Source of the DNA: JANMZO01 sp963763135
GTDB lineage: Bacteria; Actinomycetota; Acidimicrobiia; Acidimicrobiales; JANYDT01
NCBI GenBank assembly: GCA_963763135.1
Contig: CAVXNJ010000003.1
Coordinates: forward strand, 62,001-126,000
DNA: 64,000 nt
Direction: 5' to 3'
The notes beneath the pieces are model-generated. The model worked only from the letters and a program-made list of their open reading frames with translations. It was not told where the DNA came from and did not search any database. The position numbers and the translations under genes are program-made. This document shows positions 8,229-15,610 of the stretch, in pieces (position 1 is the stretch's first letter; each line of letters starts with the position of its first letter).

Positions 8229-9461
8229 GTGACCGCAATGTTCGATCGACTCGGGATCGTTTCGGGAGGATCGCGAGGGCCGAGCGGCTCGACCGCACCG
8301 GAGATCATTCAGCTGCCCCGTCGCACTGCTTCCGGTGTGGTGGCCACCCGTTTCGGTTTGGCGTTCGGTATCGCTCTGGCCGGGTTGTTTGCGTATCTCG
8401 GTTCGCCGCTTTCGGGTCTGGCCATCGGTTTCATAGCGTTCGGAATCGCCATCGTCACCTTCACGGTCCCCGACTCCGTCCCGCTTTCGACCGTGGCCAT
8501 TTCACTGATTCTGCTCACCTGGGTGGTCAGCTGGTTCGTGTGCTACCGCACCGGCGGGATCGCGTCACCGGCGATTGTCTGGAGCTTTTTTCATCCGCTC
8601 ACCGCGTACCTGGTGATCGGGCGACGGTGGGCCGTTGTCTGGGTCCTGCTCGGTGGAGTTCACATCGGCGCGTTCGGATTGATCCGTGAATTCGGTTGGT
8701 CCGTCAAGCACGATCTCTCGCCGACGGCGGCCAACGTACTGCGGACGTCGGGGTTCATCGTTTGCATCATCGCCATCGCGCTCGTGATCATCGGAGCGGA
8801 GAGTGTCCGTCACGCCACGCAGAAGGCCGTCGACGACGCGAACCGAACCCTGGAGCGCCAGCGCATCCTGACCGACATGCATGACGGCTTGGGTAGCCAG
8901 TTGCTCGGCCTCATGATCCAGGTCCGGGCCAAACGGATCGACGACGAGAAACTTCTCCAGGGGCTGAGCGCGTGCCTCGACGATCTCAAGTTGATCGTCG
9001 ACTCGTTGGACCCGGCCGAACGGTCTTTTGAGGTGGCGGTTGGGGAGTTGCGGGCTCGGATGCAACCCCGCTGCGAGGCGGCCGGGATCGAGTTGCACTG
9101 GGCGCTTGAGCCCGATCCGCCTCCGATCAACGCGGAGCGCACCCTCCAAGTGCTGCGAGCGGTTCAGGAAATGACCACCAACGCGCTGCGCCATTCGAAC
9201 GCGACAACGATGAACGTGGTGCTGCGTCGGGATCCCTCGACCCTGGACCGTTACGAGGTGAGCGTCGCCGACAACGGCACGGGGATCGATCCGGCCAAGG
9301 CGAATCGTACGGGCCGGGGTATGACGAGTCTGGCCACACGGGCTCAGCGACTCGGCGGTGAATTTCGCGTTGAAACTGCGAACCCCGGCACGCGGGCGAC
9401 GATCATGTTTCCCAGTGTTCCGGCCGCGATTGCGACAACCGGAACGTCGCGTGCTGTGTGA
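8229..9461 (+). CDS. Membrane sensor histidine kinase (NarX/DegS-type)
   Basis: The first 190 residues hold five or six hydrophobic segments (for example FGLAFGIALAGLFAYLG, LAIGFIAFGIAIVTFTV, TSGFIVCIIAIALVIIG). A short helix leads to the HisKA_3-like phosphoacceptor HDGLGSQLLGLMIQV, where the His starts the motif, then an HATPase_c domain with EMTTNALRHS (N box), DNGTGID (G1) and GRGMTSLATRAQRLGG (G2). Such kinases usually pair with LuxR-type response regulators; none is adjacent. No extracellular sensor domain is large enough to name a signal. GTG 8229 and ATG 8238 are both possible starts. It diverges from the hydroxyacid dehydrogenase and its stop lies next to the GBBH gene. Confidence 0.87.
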   Translation: MTAMFDRLGIVSGGSRGPSGSTAPEIIQLPRRTASGVVATRFGLAFGIALAGLFAYLGSPLSGLAIGFIAFGIAIVTFTVPDSVPLSTVAISLILLTWVVSWFVCYRTGGIASPAIVWSFFHPLTAYLVIGRRWAVVWVLLGGVHIGAFGLIREFGWSVKHDLSPTAANVLRTSGFIVCIIAIALVIIGAESVRHATQKAVDDANRTLERQRILTDMHDGLGSQLLGLMIQVRAKRIDDEKLLQGLSACLDDLKLIVDSLDPAERSFEVAVGELRARMQPRCEAAGIELHWALEPDPPPINAERTLQVLRAVQEMTTNALRHSNATTMNVVLRRDPSTLDRYEVSVADNGTGIDPAKANRTGRGMTSLATRAQRLGGEFRVETANPGTRATIMFPSVPAAIATTGTSRAV

Positions 9462-9505
9462 TCCGTACTCGCTTGCAGCGGAACGGACTTGGTAGCCTCG
9501 AATCG

Positions 9506-10708
9506 ATGGCTACCACCCCCGACTTCGCCACCTACTTGCGCGACTACGCCGTTGTGAACGTAGCGAAGGAAGCTCGCTGGGTCGACGTCGAATGGTCTGA
9601 TGGCCGCCACACCCGGTTCCATCATCTCTGGTTGCGCGACAACTGTCCCTGTGAGGATTGCGTAGCCGAGATCACCCGCGAGCAGACGTTTGAGATCCTC
9701 ACGGTGCCGGGCGATCTGGCCCCGTCGACAGTTGAACGAAACCGCTCCGGTGATGTGGTGATCGAGTGGCCCGACCGTCATCGCAGTGTGTTCGATGCCG
9801 GTTGGCTGCGAGCCCACGTCTACGACGTCGACTCCAGCGGCGCATCATCGGGCGCAAGCCGTGACCCGATCGTCAAACGAATCTCCTGGGACTCCTCTTC
9901 GTTCGATGCGCCGCCGACGTTCGATGCGACCGCTGTGCTCGGGAACAACGACGCGTTGTACGAATGGCTCACCGCGTTGCAAATCTACGGTTGCTCACGG
10001 GTTCGAGGTTTGCCGGATGACCCGGATGCCGTTGGTGAGTTGTGCGGTCGAATCGGCATGGTGCGCCATACCAACTTCGGCGTCCTGTGGGACGTGAAGT
10101 CCGAGCCCGATCCGATCTCAAACGCGAACACCTCATTACGGCTTCCCCCACACACCGATCTTCCTACGAGGGAGTATCAGCCCGGGATCCAGTTCCTCCA
10201 TTGTCTCGTCAACGATGCCACCGGCGGCGACAGCGTGTTGCTCGATGGTTTGCGCGTCGTGGAGATTCTGCGATCGGAATCCGAATCACATTTCCAAACG
10301 CTTTCTACGGTGCCGTGGAACTGGGCCAACCGGTCCAAGACCAGTGATTACCGGTACACATCTCCCGTGATCGTTCTCGATGGACACGGCGAGCTGGCGG
10401 AAATTCGCGTCGGCAACTGGCTGCGGGCCCCGCTGGTCGATGCTCCGTTTGATCAGGTGGAGGCGGCGTATGAGGCGTACCGTCATCTCTTCGAGATCAC
10501 GTACCGGCCGGAGTTGGTGGTGCAGTTCCGACTGGAACCAGGGGACTGCATGATCTTCGACAACCGCCGGATTCTTCACGCCCGAACGGAGTTCAACGCC
10601 AATTCGGGCCACCGGTTCCTGCGTGGTTGCTACAGCGAGCGCGAGGAAGTCGAGTCGCGGCTGCGGGTCCTCGAACGGGAGAAGCGCGCGGCGATCGCCC
10701 ATTCCTGA
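9506..10708 (+). CDS. Gamma-butyrobetaine hydroxylase (2-oxoglutarate/Fe(II) dioxygenase)
   Basis: This enzyme makes L-carnitine from gamma-butyrobetaine. The N-terminal DUF971-like zinc domain carries LWLRDNCPCEDC with Cys47, Cys49 and Cys52 and a later His92, as in the known enzymes. The TauD-like catalytic domain carries PPHTD with His216 and Asp218 and the distal His358 in RRILHART, completing the iron facial triad; Arg360 is placed to bind 2-oxoglutarate. The 400-residue length is normal. I prefer ATG 9506; the frame extends to a GTG at 9458 overlapping the kinase stop, but those 16 residues are not family-like. It fits the nearby carnitine genes. A trimethyllysine dioxygenase is the main alternative. 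Confidence 0.88.
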   Translation: MATTPDFATYLRDYAVVNVAKEARWVDVEWSDGRHTRFHHLWLRDNCPCEDCVAEITREQTFEILTVPGDLAPSTVERNRSGDVVIEWPDRHRSVFDAGWLRAHVYDVDSSGASSGASRDPIVKRISWDSSSFDAPPTFDATAVLGNNDALYEWLTALQIYGCSRVRGLPDDPDAVGELCGRIGMVRHTNFGVLWDVKSEPDPISNANTSLRLPPHTDLPTREYQPGIQFLHCLVNDATGGDSVLLDGLRVVEILRSESESHFQTLSTVPWNWANRSKTSDYRYTSPVIVLDGHGELAEIRVGNWLRAPLVDAPFDQVEAAYEAYRHLFEITYRPELVVQFRLEPGDCMIFDNRRILHARTEFNANSGHRFLRGCYSEREEVESRLRVLEREKRAAIAHS

Positions 10709-10761
10709 TCGTTCACCGGCAGGCTTTTGACAGCGGTACTGCCACTTCTTACAGTGGCTCC

Positions 10762-11676
10762 ATGGCTCCCCAAACAAACCGCAACGGTGTGTCGTATGTC
10801 CGAACCCCCGACGCCCGGTTCTCCGATCTGCCGGAGTTTCCATACGAGCCGCACTATGTGGACATCGACGGCTTTCGCATGGCGTTCATCGACGAGGGCC
10901 CGCGCGACGGAGCGACGCTGCTCCTGTTGCACGGCGAACCGACCTGGAGCTATCTGTATCGCCGAATGATTCCGGGCTTTTTGGCCGCGGGATTTCGGGT
11001 GGTGGCCCCTGATCTCATCGGATTCGGCCGCTCCGATAAACCGATCGAACGATCGGCCTACACCTACGCCGGTCACGTCGCATGGATGAAGGAATTTGTA
11101 GCATCTCAGGGGCTTAGTGATCTCACGCTCTTCTGTCAGGATTGGGGCGGTCTGATCGGGCTGAGGGTCGCGGCCGAAATGCCGGATTTGTTTGCGCGCT
11201 TAGTGATTGCCAACACGGCGTTGCCCGATGGTTCGGCCATGAGTGACGGTTTCCTCATGTGGCAGAACGCTTCCCAGGCGATGAAGTTCATGGACTGCGG
11301 TGCAATGCTCCAACGGGCAACGCAGGCCCGTGAATTGACCGAGGCCGAGATGGACGCATACCGCGCACCGTTCCCCGATGAGGAGCACATGGCCGGCGCC
11401 CGCCAGTTTCCTCTCCTGGTGCCGACCTCGCCGGCTGATCCGGCCGTGCCAGCGAATGTTGAGGCTTGGAAGGTGTTGGAGGCATGGACCAAACCCGTCC
11501 TTACGCTTTGGGCGCCGGGCGACATGGTGCTCGGCACATACCAACAGGGATTCCTCGATCGGATTCCGGGAACAAACGGCCAGCCGCACCAGACGTTCGC
11601 CCCGGCCGGCCACTTCGTCCAGGACGATTGCGGTGAACAACTCGCTGCCGCCGTCGTCAAATGGATGGCCGCGTAG
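10762..11676 (+). CDS. Haloalkane dehalogenase (alpha/beta hydrolase)
   Basis: The 304-residue protein has the haloalkane dehalogenase signature: LLLHGEPTWSYLYRRMIPGF near residues 54-73, APDLIGFGRSDKP near 82-94, and the nucleophile elbow CQDWGGLIGLRVA with Asp127 followed by the halide-binding Trp128. Asp254 in WAPGDMVLG and His284 in PAGHFVQDD complete the triad. It would hydrolyse a carbon-halogen bond to an alcohol plus halide; the natural substrate is unknown. ATG 10762 is chosen because family similarity begins there; the longer ORF from 10627 overlaps the GBBH gene in another frame. The next gene begins right after its stop, so they may be cotranscribed. Confidence 0.88.
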   Translation: MAPQTNRNGVSYVRTPDARFSDLPEFPYEPHYVDIDGFRMAFIDEGPRDGATLLLLHGEPTWSYLYRRMIPGFLAAGFRVVAPDLIGFGRSDKPIERSAYTYAGHVAWMKEFVASQGLSDLTLFCQDWGGLIGLRVAAEMPDLFARLVIANTALPDGSAMSDGFLMWQNASQAMKFMDCGAMLQRATQARELTEAEMDAYRAPFPDEEHMAGARQFPLLVPTSPADPAVPANVEAWKVLEAWTKPVLTLWAPGDMVLGTYQQGFLDRIPGTNGQPHQTFAPAGHFVQDDCGEQLAAAVVKWMAA

Positions 11677-11696
11677 CTGGGAGTAGCGTGCGGTTC

Positions 11697-13160
11697 ATGA
11701 TGCTTTCGGAGCGTTCTCTCGGCTGGCTGCGGTACCTCGATCGCAAATCCCGTACGCCTGACAACTGGAATCGCGACGGACAACCACATCCGCACTGGGA
11801 CAACCGCTCCGATCCACCGATGGCGAGTTGGCATCGCTTCGATCTCGTCGACTCGTCGTATGCACTCGGTCTGATGGCTAACCGCACGCCGGCGTGGACC
11901 GAACGGTATGTGGCAATTCTTGATCAGCTGATAGAGCGCCACACACGCTGGTGGTCGGCCGCTGACTGGCTAACGCAGTTCGGTAACGACCCCGACCGGA
12001 TGAATTATCCCGACGCCTACCGGTTCCTCATTCCTGGTGAGTTGTGGGGCGACTATGACGTGCCGGGCTGGACCGCCAACGGCACGGAACCCTGGGGCGT
12101 ACAGATGGATCCGGTCGCGGCCGACGGCATGCTGTTCTACAAGGGCTTCCTGCTGGTGCTGCTCGGCATCCGCTCGATGATCACGACCGATGACCGCTGG
12201 AATCGGCCCTTTGAGATGATTCGCGACGGCGAGAACACGTTCACCTGGACCCACTCCAAGATCGCCGAGCATCTCTGCACGCAGTGGCAAACCGCTCCGA
12301 AAGGTGTCCATTGTGAGAACACCAAGATCTGGCCGTTTTGACTGACGGGCGCCGGCCTCGGTCTGAGGCTCCACGACAATCGGCACGGCACGAACTTCAA
12401 CGAGCGGGCCTTTGCTCCATGGTGGGAATTTGCGCGACAAAACTTCCTCGACCTGGGCGGGGAGGATGCGCCGACGCAGACCACGTTCTACTACGACCCG
12501 CAACTGGACGTGCACCATCGCCTGCCGGTCAGCTCAGCGCTGACCACCGCGTTCTACGCGGCACCGCAAATGCCGTCCGATGCTCGTCGGCTCTTCGACG
12601 CGGGATGCGCAGCTGTTGGGCTTCACAGCGAGCCGAATCTTCCGCTTCGAGCGAGCCGGGCCTACGCCTCGTCGCTGCTGCTGGCACGAGAGTGGGGGAT
12701 GACTGAACTGGCGCACCGGCTGTCGGCCGCCATCGAAGCATCCTACGAGCCGACCTGGGACACCGACCGCGGTGAGTTCACCTGGGGGATGGGTCTCAAT
12801 GAACCATATCCGCGTGGCCAGTTCAACGCCTTCCTCGCCGCTGCTGAAGCGGTCGGTCCGGGCATGTGGGAACGAATGTCGGCGGCTCCACTTGCGCCGT
12901 GTGCCCAGATCGTCGGTGTCGACTTCCCCAACGTGGCGCTGACCCGGGCCGAGTGGATCAACGGTGCCCTCCATCTGCGCCTGGCACCACTCGTCGAAAA
13001 TCCCCGGGTGAAGACGACGTTTCAGCTGGTCGGGGCTGACCCCCGGCAGTGGGATCTCACCGCCCCCGACGGCACGACCCTCGAACTGACGGCGCGGGCT
13101 GTGAACATAAGCGTGCCTATGGTTCACGCGGACCTCGAGTTCACGCCGGGAAGTTACTGA
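11697..13160 (+). CDS. Linalool dehydratase/isomerase-like protein with in-frame TGA, candidate selenoprotein
   Basis: Two ORFs (to 12341 and from 12342) lie in the same frame, split only by TGA at 12339-12341. Read through, they give a 487-residue protein of the linalool dehydratase/isomerase (Ldi) domain type, with no other stop. The local sequence is HCENTKIWPF-U-LTGAGLGLRL. As I recall, the Castellaniella enzyme uses Cys171 and Cys180, nine residues apart; here Cys206 and the TGA codon 215 are also nine apart, so TGA replaces a catalytic cysteine. A hairpin with loop GGTCT follows 18 nt after TGA, the same loop and spacing I recall for E. coli fdhF. Selenocysteine is therefore likely. The start is uncertain: ATG 11697, ATG 11700 or GTG 11688, with GGGAG at 11679. 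A simple nonsense mutation is the alternative. Confidence 0.8.
12342..12370 (+). promoter_or_regulatory. Putative bacterial SECIS element
   Basis: Directly after the in-frame TGA comes an 18-nt spacer ending in GGCCTC (12354-12359), the loop GGTCT (12360-12364) and GAGGCT (12365-12370). This forms five Watson-Crick pairs plus a G-U pair, closed by C-G. The GGUCU loop is the SelB-contacting sequence of E. coli formate dehydrogenase SECIS elements, and the 18-nt distance is the one in fdhF. No obvious bulged U is seen in the upper stem. Confidence 0.72.
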
Positions 13161-13339
13161 GAACGTAGGCAGGTCATCGGCAACCGGGAGGCAACTCGGC
13201 GACCGGATCGACAGCTCGGCGACACCGCGTCGACAGCGGCGCGCGAGAAACAACACACGCTGCCCATCAGTTCGTAATGAGTCTCTTGTACTCCTGTTAC
13301 CAACCCGGGTGATTTCTGCCCAGCAGATTGGAGTCACAA
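13161..13339 (+). promoter_or_regulatory. Promoter and ribosome site region of secreted protein gene
   Basis: This gap of 179 nt ends in GATTGGAG, whose GGAG at 13330-13333 is 6 nt before ATG 13340 and decides that start over the upstream TTG at 13328. I see no clear promoter hexamers or terminator in the rest. Confidence 0.4.
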
Positions 13340-14812
13340 ATGTCTTCGCAGCCGCACCACCCACACCACCGGAGACGCCGAGCCATGGCGATAGCGGTGG
13401 TTCTCGGACTGAGTGTGCCGGTGGGTGTTCTCTCGTTGTCCGCCGGCCCCGCGCAGGCCGCCACCGTGCCGACCTACTCGATTTCGCCGCGTGCCATCGA
13501 TGTCCCGTCCGGCGGAGCGACACAGCTGACCATCCGCTTCTCGCGAAACCGACCCGCGCTGCGCTGGTCGATAAACGGCTTGCCGACCGGTGTCCAAGCC
13601 GGGTTTGCCTGCAGTACGTTGCGCGTCTGCGGTCTCAGCCTCGTCGTGAGCCCCGGTGTTCCCACCGGTACCAGCCTGGTCGAGCTGATGCTCACGTCAG
13701 GCGGTTCCCGCCGAGTGGTTCCTTTTGCTCTGGGCATCCATTCGACCGGATTCGTTCAGCCGGCTCCGACGCTTCCGCCCGTGACGCCGGCACCGGTCCC
13801 GGTTCCTCCGGTCACCCTGCCGCCGGCGACATTGCCGACGATCCCGCAGCCGACCGTCCCCCAACCCACGATCGTGCGTAATTTTGCCCTGCAGCCAACG
13901 TCGCTCACCCAAACCGTACGGCCCGGAAACAACGTGACCTTCGCCGTGGGCCTTGCCCGAGTCGGATGGAACGGCCCGATTGATCTTCGGGTCGAAACCC
14001 TGCCGCCGTCGTGGCGGGCGGCGTTCGTTCCGTCGAACCCGACGTCGGACAACTCGACAACGTTGCTCCTGGCCGTACCGGCAAACGCGCCGGTGGCGGA
14101 TTACCCGATTCGTATCAGCGGCATCGTGGGTTCAACGGTCTCGACCTCGAACCTCACCGTTCAGGTGCGCACTCCCCGGCCATCGCTGACGGTGCAGAGT
14201 GCCCCGGCGATCGAGGCCGGAAAGACCGGTCGGTTCGTCGTCGACGCCAGATCGCTTGACGACGCCCGGTTGCCGGTGACGCTGTCCGTCGAAGGACTCC
14301 CGGCCGGTATCACCCCGACGTACACCGCCAATCCGGCCGCCGGAGCTACCGGTATCGACTTCGCCGTGAACTCAGGAGTCGTCCCGGGGAATTACCCGAT
14401 CACGCTCGTGGCGAGCAGGGATGGGGTCCAGGCCCGGGTTCCCACCGTGCTGACGATCACTGCGGCGGTGTCCACGGCGTTCAGGTTTGTCACGACCGCC
14501 GTGACGCCGGTGGCGGGTGAACGGGTGGCCTATGGGCTGTCGGCGTCGACGTCGAACCTTCCGGTCAACCGTGGGACAGCGGCCACGCTCGATGTGCGGG
14601 TCATCCCAACGGGTGGGTTCTCGGGTGTACTTGATGTCGCGATGGATCTTCCCGCTGGTTGGACGGTCAGCTACTCGGTCGTGTCGGCCAACGTCTTTCG
14701 GGCGACCCTCACGATTCCGGCGACTACACCCCTGGGCGTAGTCCCGGTTGTGGTTCGTTCGTCGAGCGGATTGCTCGCCGCTTCCGTGAACATAAGCGCC
14801 ACGGTCAGCTGA
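13340..14812 (+). CDS. Secreted protein with Pro-rich linker and Ig-like beta domains, function unknown
   Basis: The 490-residue protein starts with an export signal: a histidine/arginine-rich start (HHPHHRRRRAMA), the hydrophobic IAVVLGLSVPVGVLSLSAG and a PAQA-A cleavage site. An N-terminal domain with two cysteines (FACSTLRVCGL) is followed by a proline-rich linker (PAPTLPPVTPAPVPVPPVTL and on) of about 45 residues. Three or so beta-rich units follow, with recurrent phrases such as LPPSWRAAFVPS, GLPAGITPTY and DLPAGWTVSYSV, typical of tandem Ig-like surface domains. No anchor is visible. It is followed by a terminator and a convergent gene, so it is monocistronic. Confidence 0.75.
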   Translation: MSSQPHHPHHRRRRAMAIAVVLGLSVPVGVLSLSAGPAQAATVPTYSISPRAIDVPSGGATQLTIRFSRNRPALRWSINGLPTGVQAGFACSTLRVCGLSLVVSPGVPTGTSLVELMLTSGGSRRVVPFALGIHSTGFVQPAPTLPPVTPAPVPVPPVTLPPATLPTIPQPTVPQPTIVRNFALQPTSLTQTVRPGNNVTFAVGLARVGWNGPIDLRVETLPPSWRAAFVPSNPTSDNSTTLLLAVPANAPVADYPIRISGIVGSTVSTSNLTVQVRTPRPSLTVQSAPAIEAGKTGRFVVDARSLDDARLPVTLSVEGLPAGITPTYTANPAAGATGIDFAVNSGVVPGNYPITLVASRDGVQARVPTVLTITAAVSTAFRFVTTAVTPVAGERVAYGLSASTSNLPVNRGTAATLDVRVIPTGGFSGVLDVAMDLPAGWTVSYSVVSANVFRATLTIPATTPLGVVPVVVRSSSGLLAASVNISATVS

Positions 14813-14842
14813 CCGGGAGGCCCGCCGGCGGTTCCATCGTCA

Positions 14843-14883
14843 GCGAAGCAGCGTCGTCCTGGTTGGGGGCGACGCTGCTTCGC
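14843..14883. terminator. 14-bp hairpin terminator between convergent genes
   Basis: Arms GCGAAGCAGCGTCG (14843-14856) and its exact complement (14870-14883) enclose a 13-nt loop that can add three further pairs. A short T-run (GTTTGG) follows on the plus strand. It serves the secreted-protein gene and the convergent GntR gene. Confidence 0.8.
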
Positions 14884-14899
14884 GTTTGGTCGACGGAGG

Positions 14900-15601
14900 T
14901 CAGCTGGCGCGAAGCGGGGAGCGGAGGCGTTGTTCCAGGACCGCCCGGGTCTGGTTTTCGAAGCCCTGCACGTGACCTTCGATGATCGTGGCGGCCCGCT
15001 CTCCATCGCCGTCACGAAGCGCCTGCAGAACTTCGCGGTGTTCGTCGAGGCCCGAGTGCAACTCGGCGAGATCACGCACGTACTGATGCCACAGCCGCTC
15101 GGCCTGCGAGTAGAGCATCTCGAGTGTCTGCGTGAGGAAACGGTTATTGGCGGCTGACCACACCTGTTCATGACAGATCCGGTCGGCATGGAGCAGATCG
15201 GTCCAGTCTGGTTTCTTCATCTTCGCCGCTGCCTTGAGCGCATCATCCATCGCCGCCCAGTGTTTCTCCGAGCCACGCACCGCAGCGAGCCGGTGCACGT
15301 AAGGCTCAAGCATCGAACGGGTTTCGTAGAGCAACGCCAAATCACCGACGTCGATGGTCGTGACGAACACGCCGCGGCGGGGAATGACCGAGACCAGTTG
15401 ATCGCGCTCGAGTCGCTGCAGCGCCTCGCGAACCGGAGTGCGACCGATCCCGATGCGCTGCTGAAGTTCCTCTTCGTTCACGGCCGCGCCAGGCTGCAGC
15501 TCAAGGCGGACGATGAGCCGTTTGATTGCTTCGTAGGCAGTGTCAGAAAGTGATGGAGAACCGATGGCACAAGTGTAGCTGGTGATATATCTTGTGTACA
15601 T
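14900..15601 (-). CDS. GntR-family (FCD/FadR-type) transcriptional regulator
   Basis: The 233-residue protein has an N-terminal winged helix (DTAYEAIKRLIVRLELQPGA, then GIGRTPVREALQRLERDQLV) and an all-helical FCD effector domain with the metal/ligand positions ETRSMLEPYVHRLAA, H in LLHADRICHEQV and H in LAELHSGLDEHREVLQAL. Only ATG at 15599-15601 gives a complete HTH; no later start codon exists before it. That ATG overlaps the start of the divergent flavoprotein gene on the other strand by two bases, so the regulator very likely controls that gene and itself. The effector may be dimethylglycine, sarcosine or a related amine, which is inference from context. Confidence 0.88.
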   Translation of the reverse strand: MYTRYITSYTCAIGSPSLSDTAYEAIKRLIVRLELQPGAAVNEEELQQRIGIGRTPVREALQRLERDQLVSVIPRRGVFVTTIDVGDLALLYETRSMLEPYVHRLAAVRGSEKHWAAMDDALKAAAKMKKPDWTDLLHADRICHEQVWSAANNRFLTQTLEMLYSQAERLWHQYVRDLAELHSGLDEHREVLQALRDGDGERAATIIEGHVQGFENQTRAVLEQRLRSPLRAS

Positions 15602-15610
15602 GAGCGATAC
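15575..15610. promoter_or_regulatory. Shared start-codon overlap and candidate GntR operator
   Basis: Plus-strand ATG (15600-15602) and minus-strand ATG (15599-15601) overlap in the tetranucleotide CATG. A TATCTT hexamer at 15588-15593 ends 6 nt before the plus ATG, which suits a leaderless transcript. TTGTGTACAT (15592-15601) is an imperfect inverted repeat with the TnGTnnACnA look of FadR-type sites. No Shine-Dalgarno sequence is present for either gene. Confidence 0.5.

Noticed and set aside
12534..13523. Minus-strand ORF of 329 codons
   Set aside because: It overlaps the Ldi-like gene and the next promoter, and its composition is arginine-rich noise.
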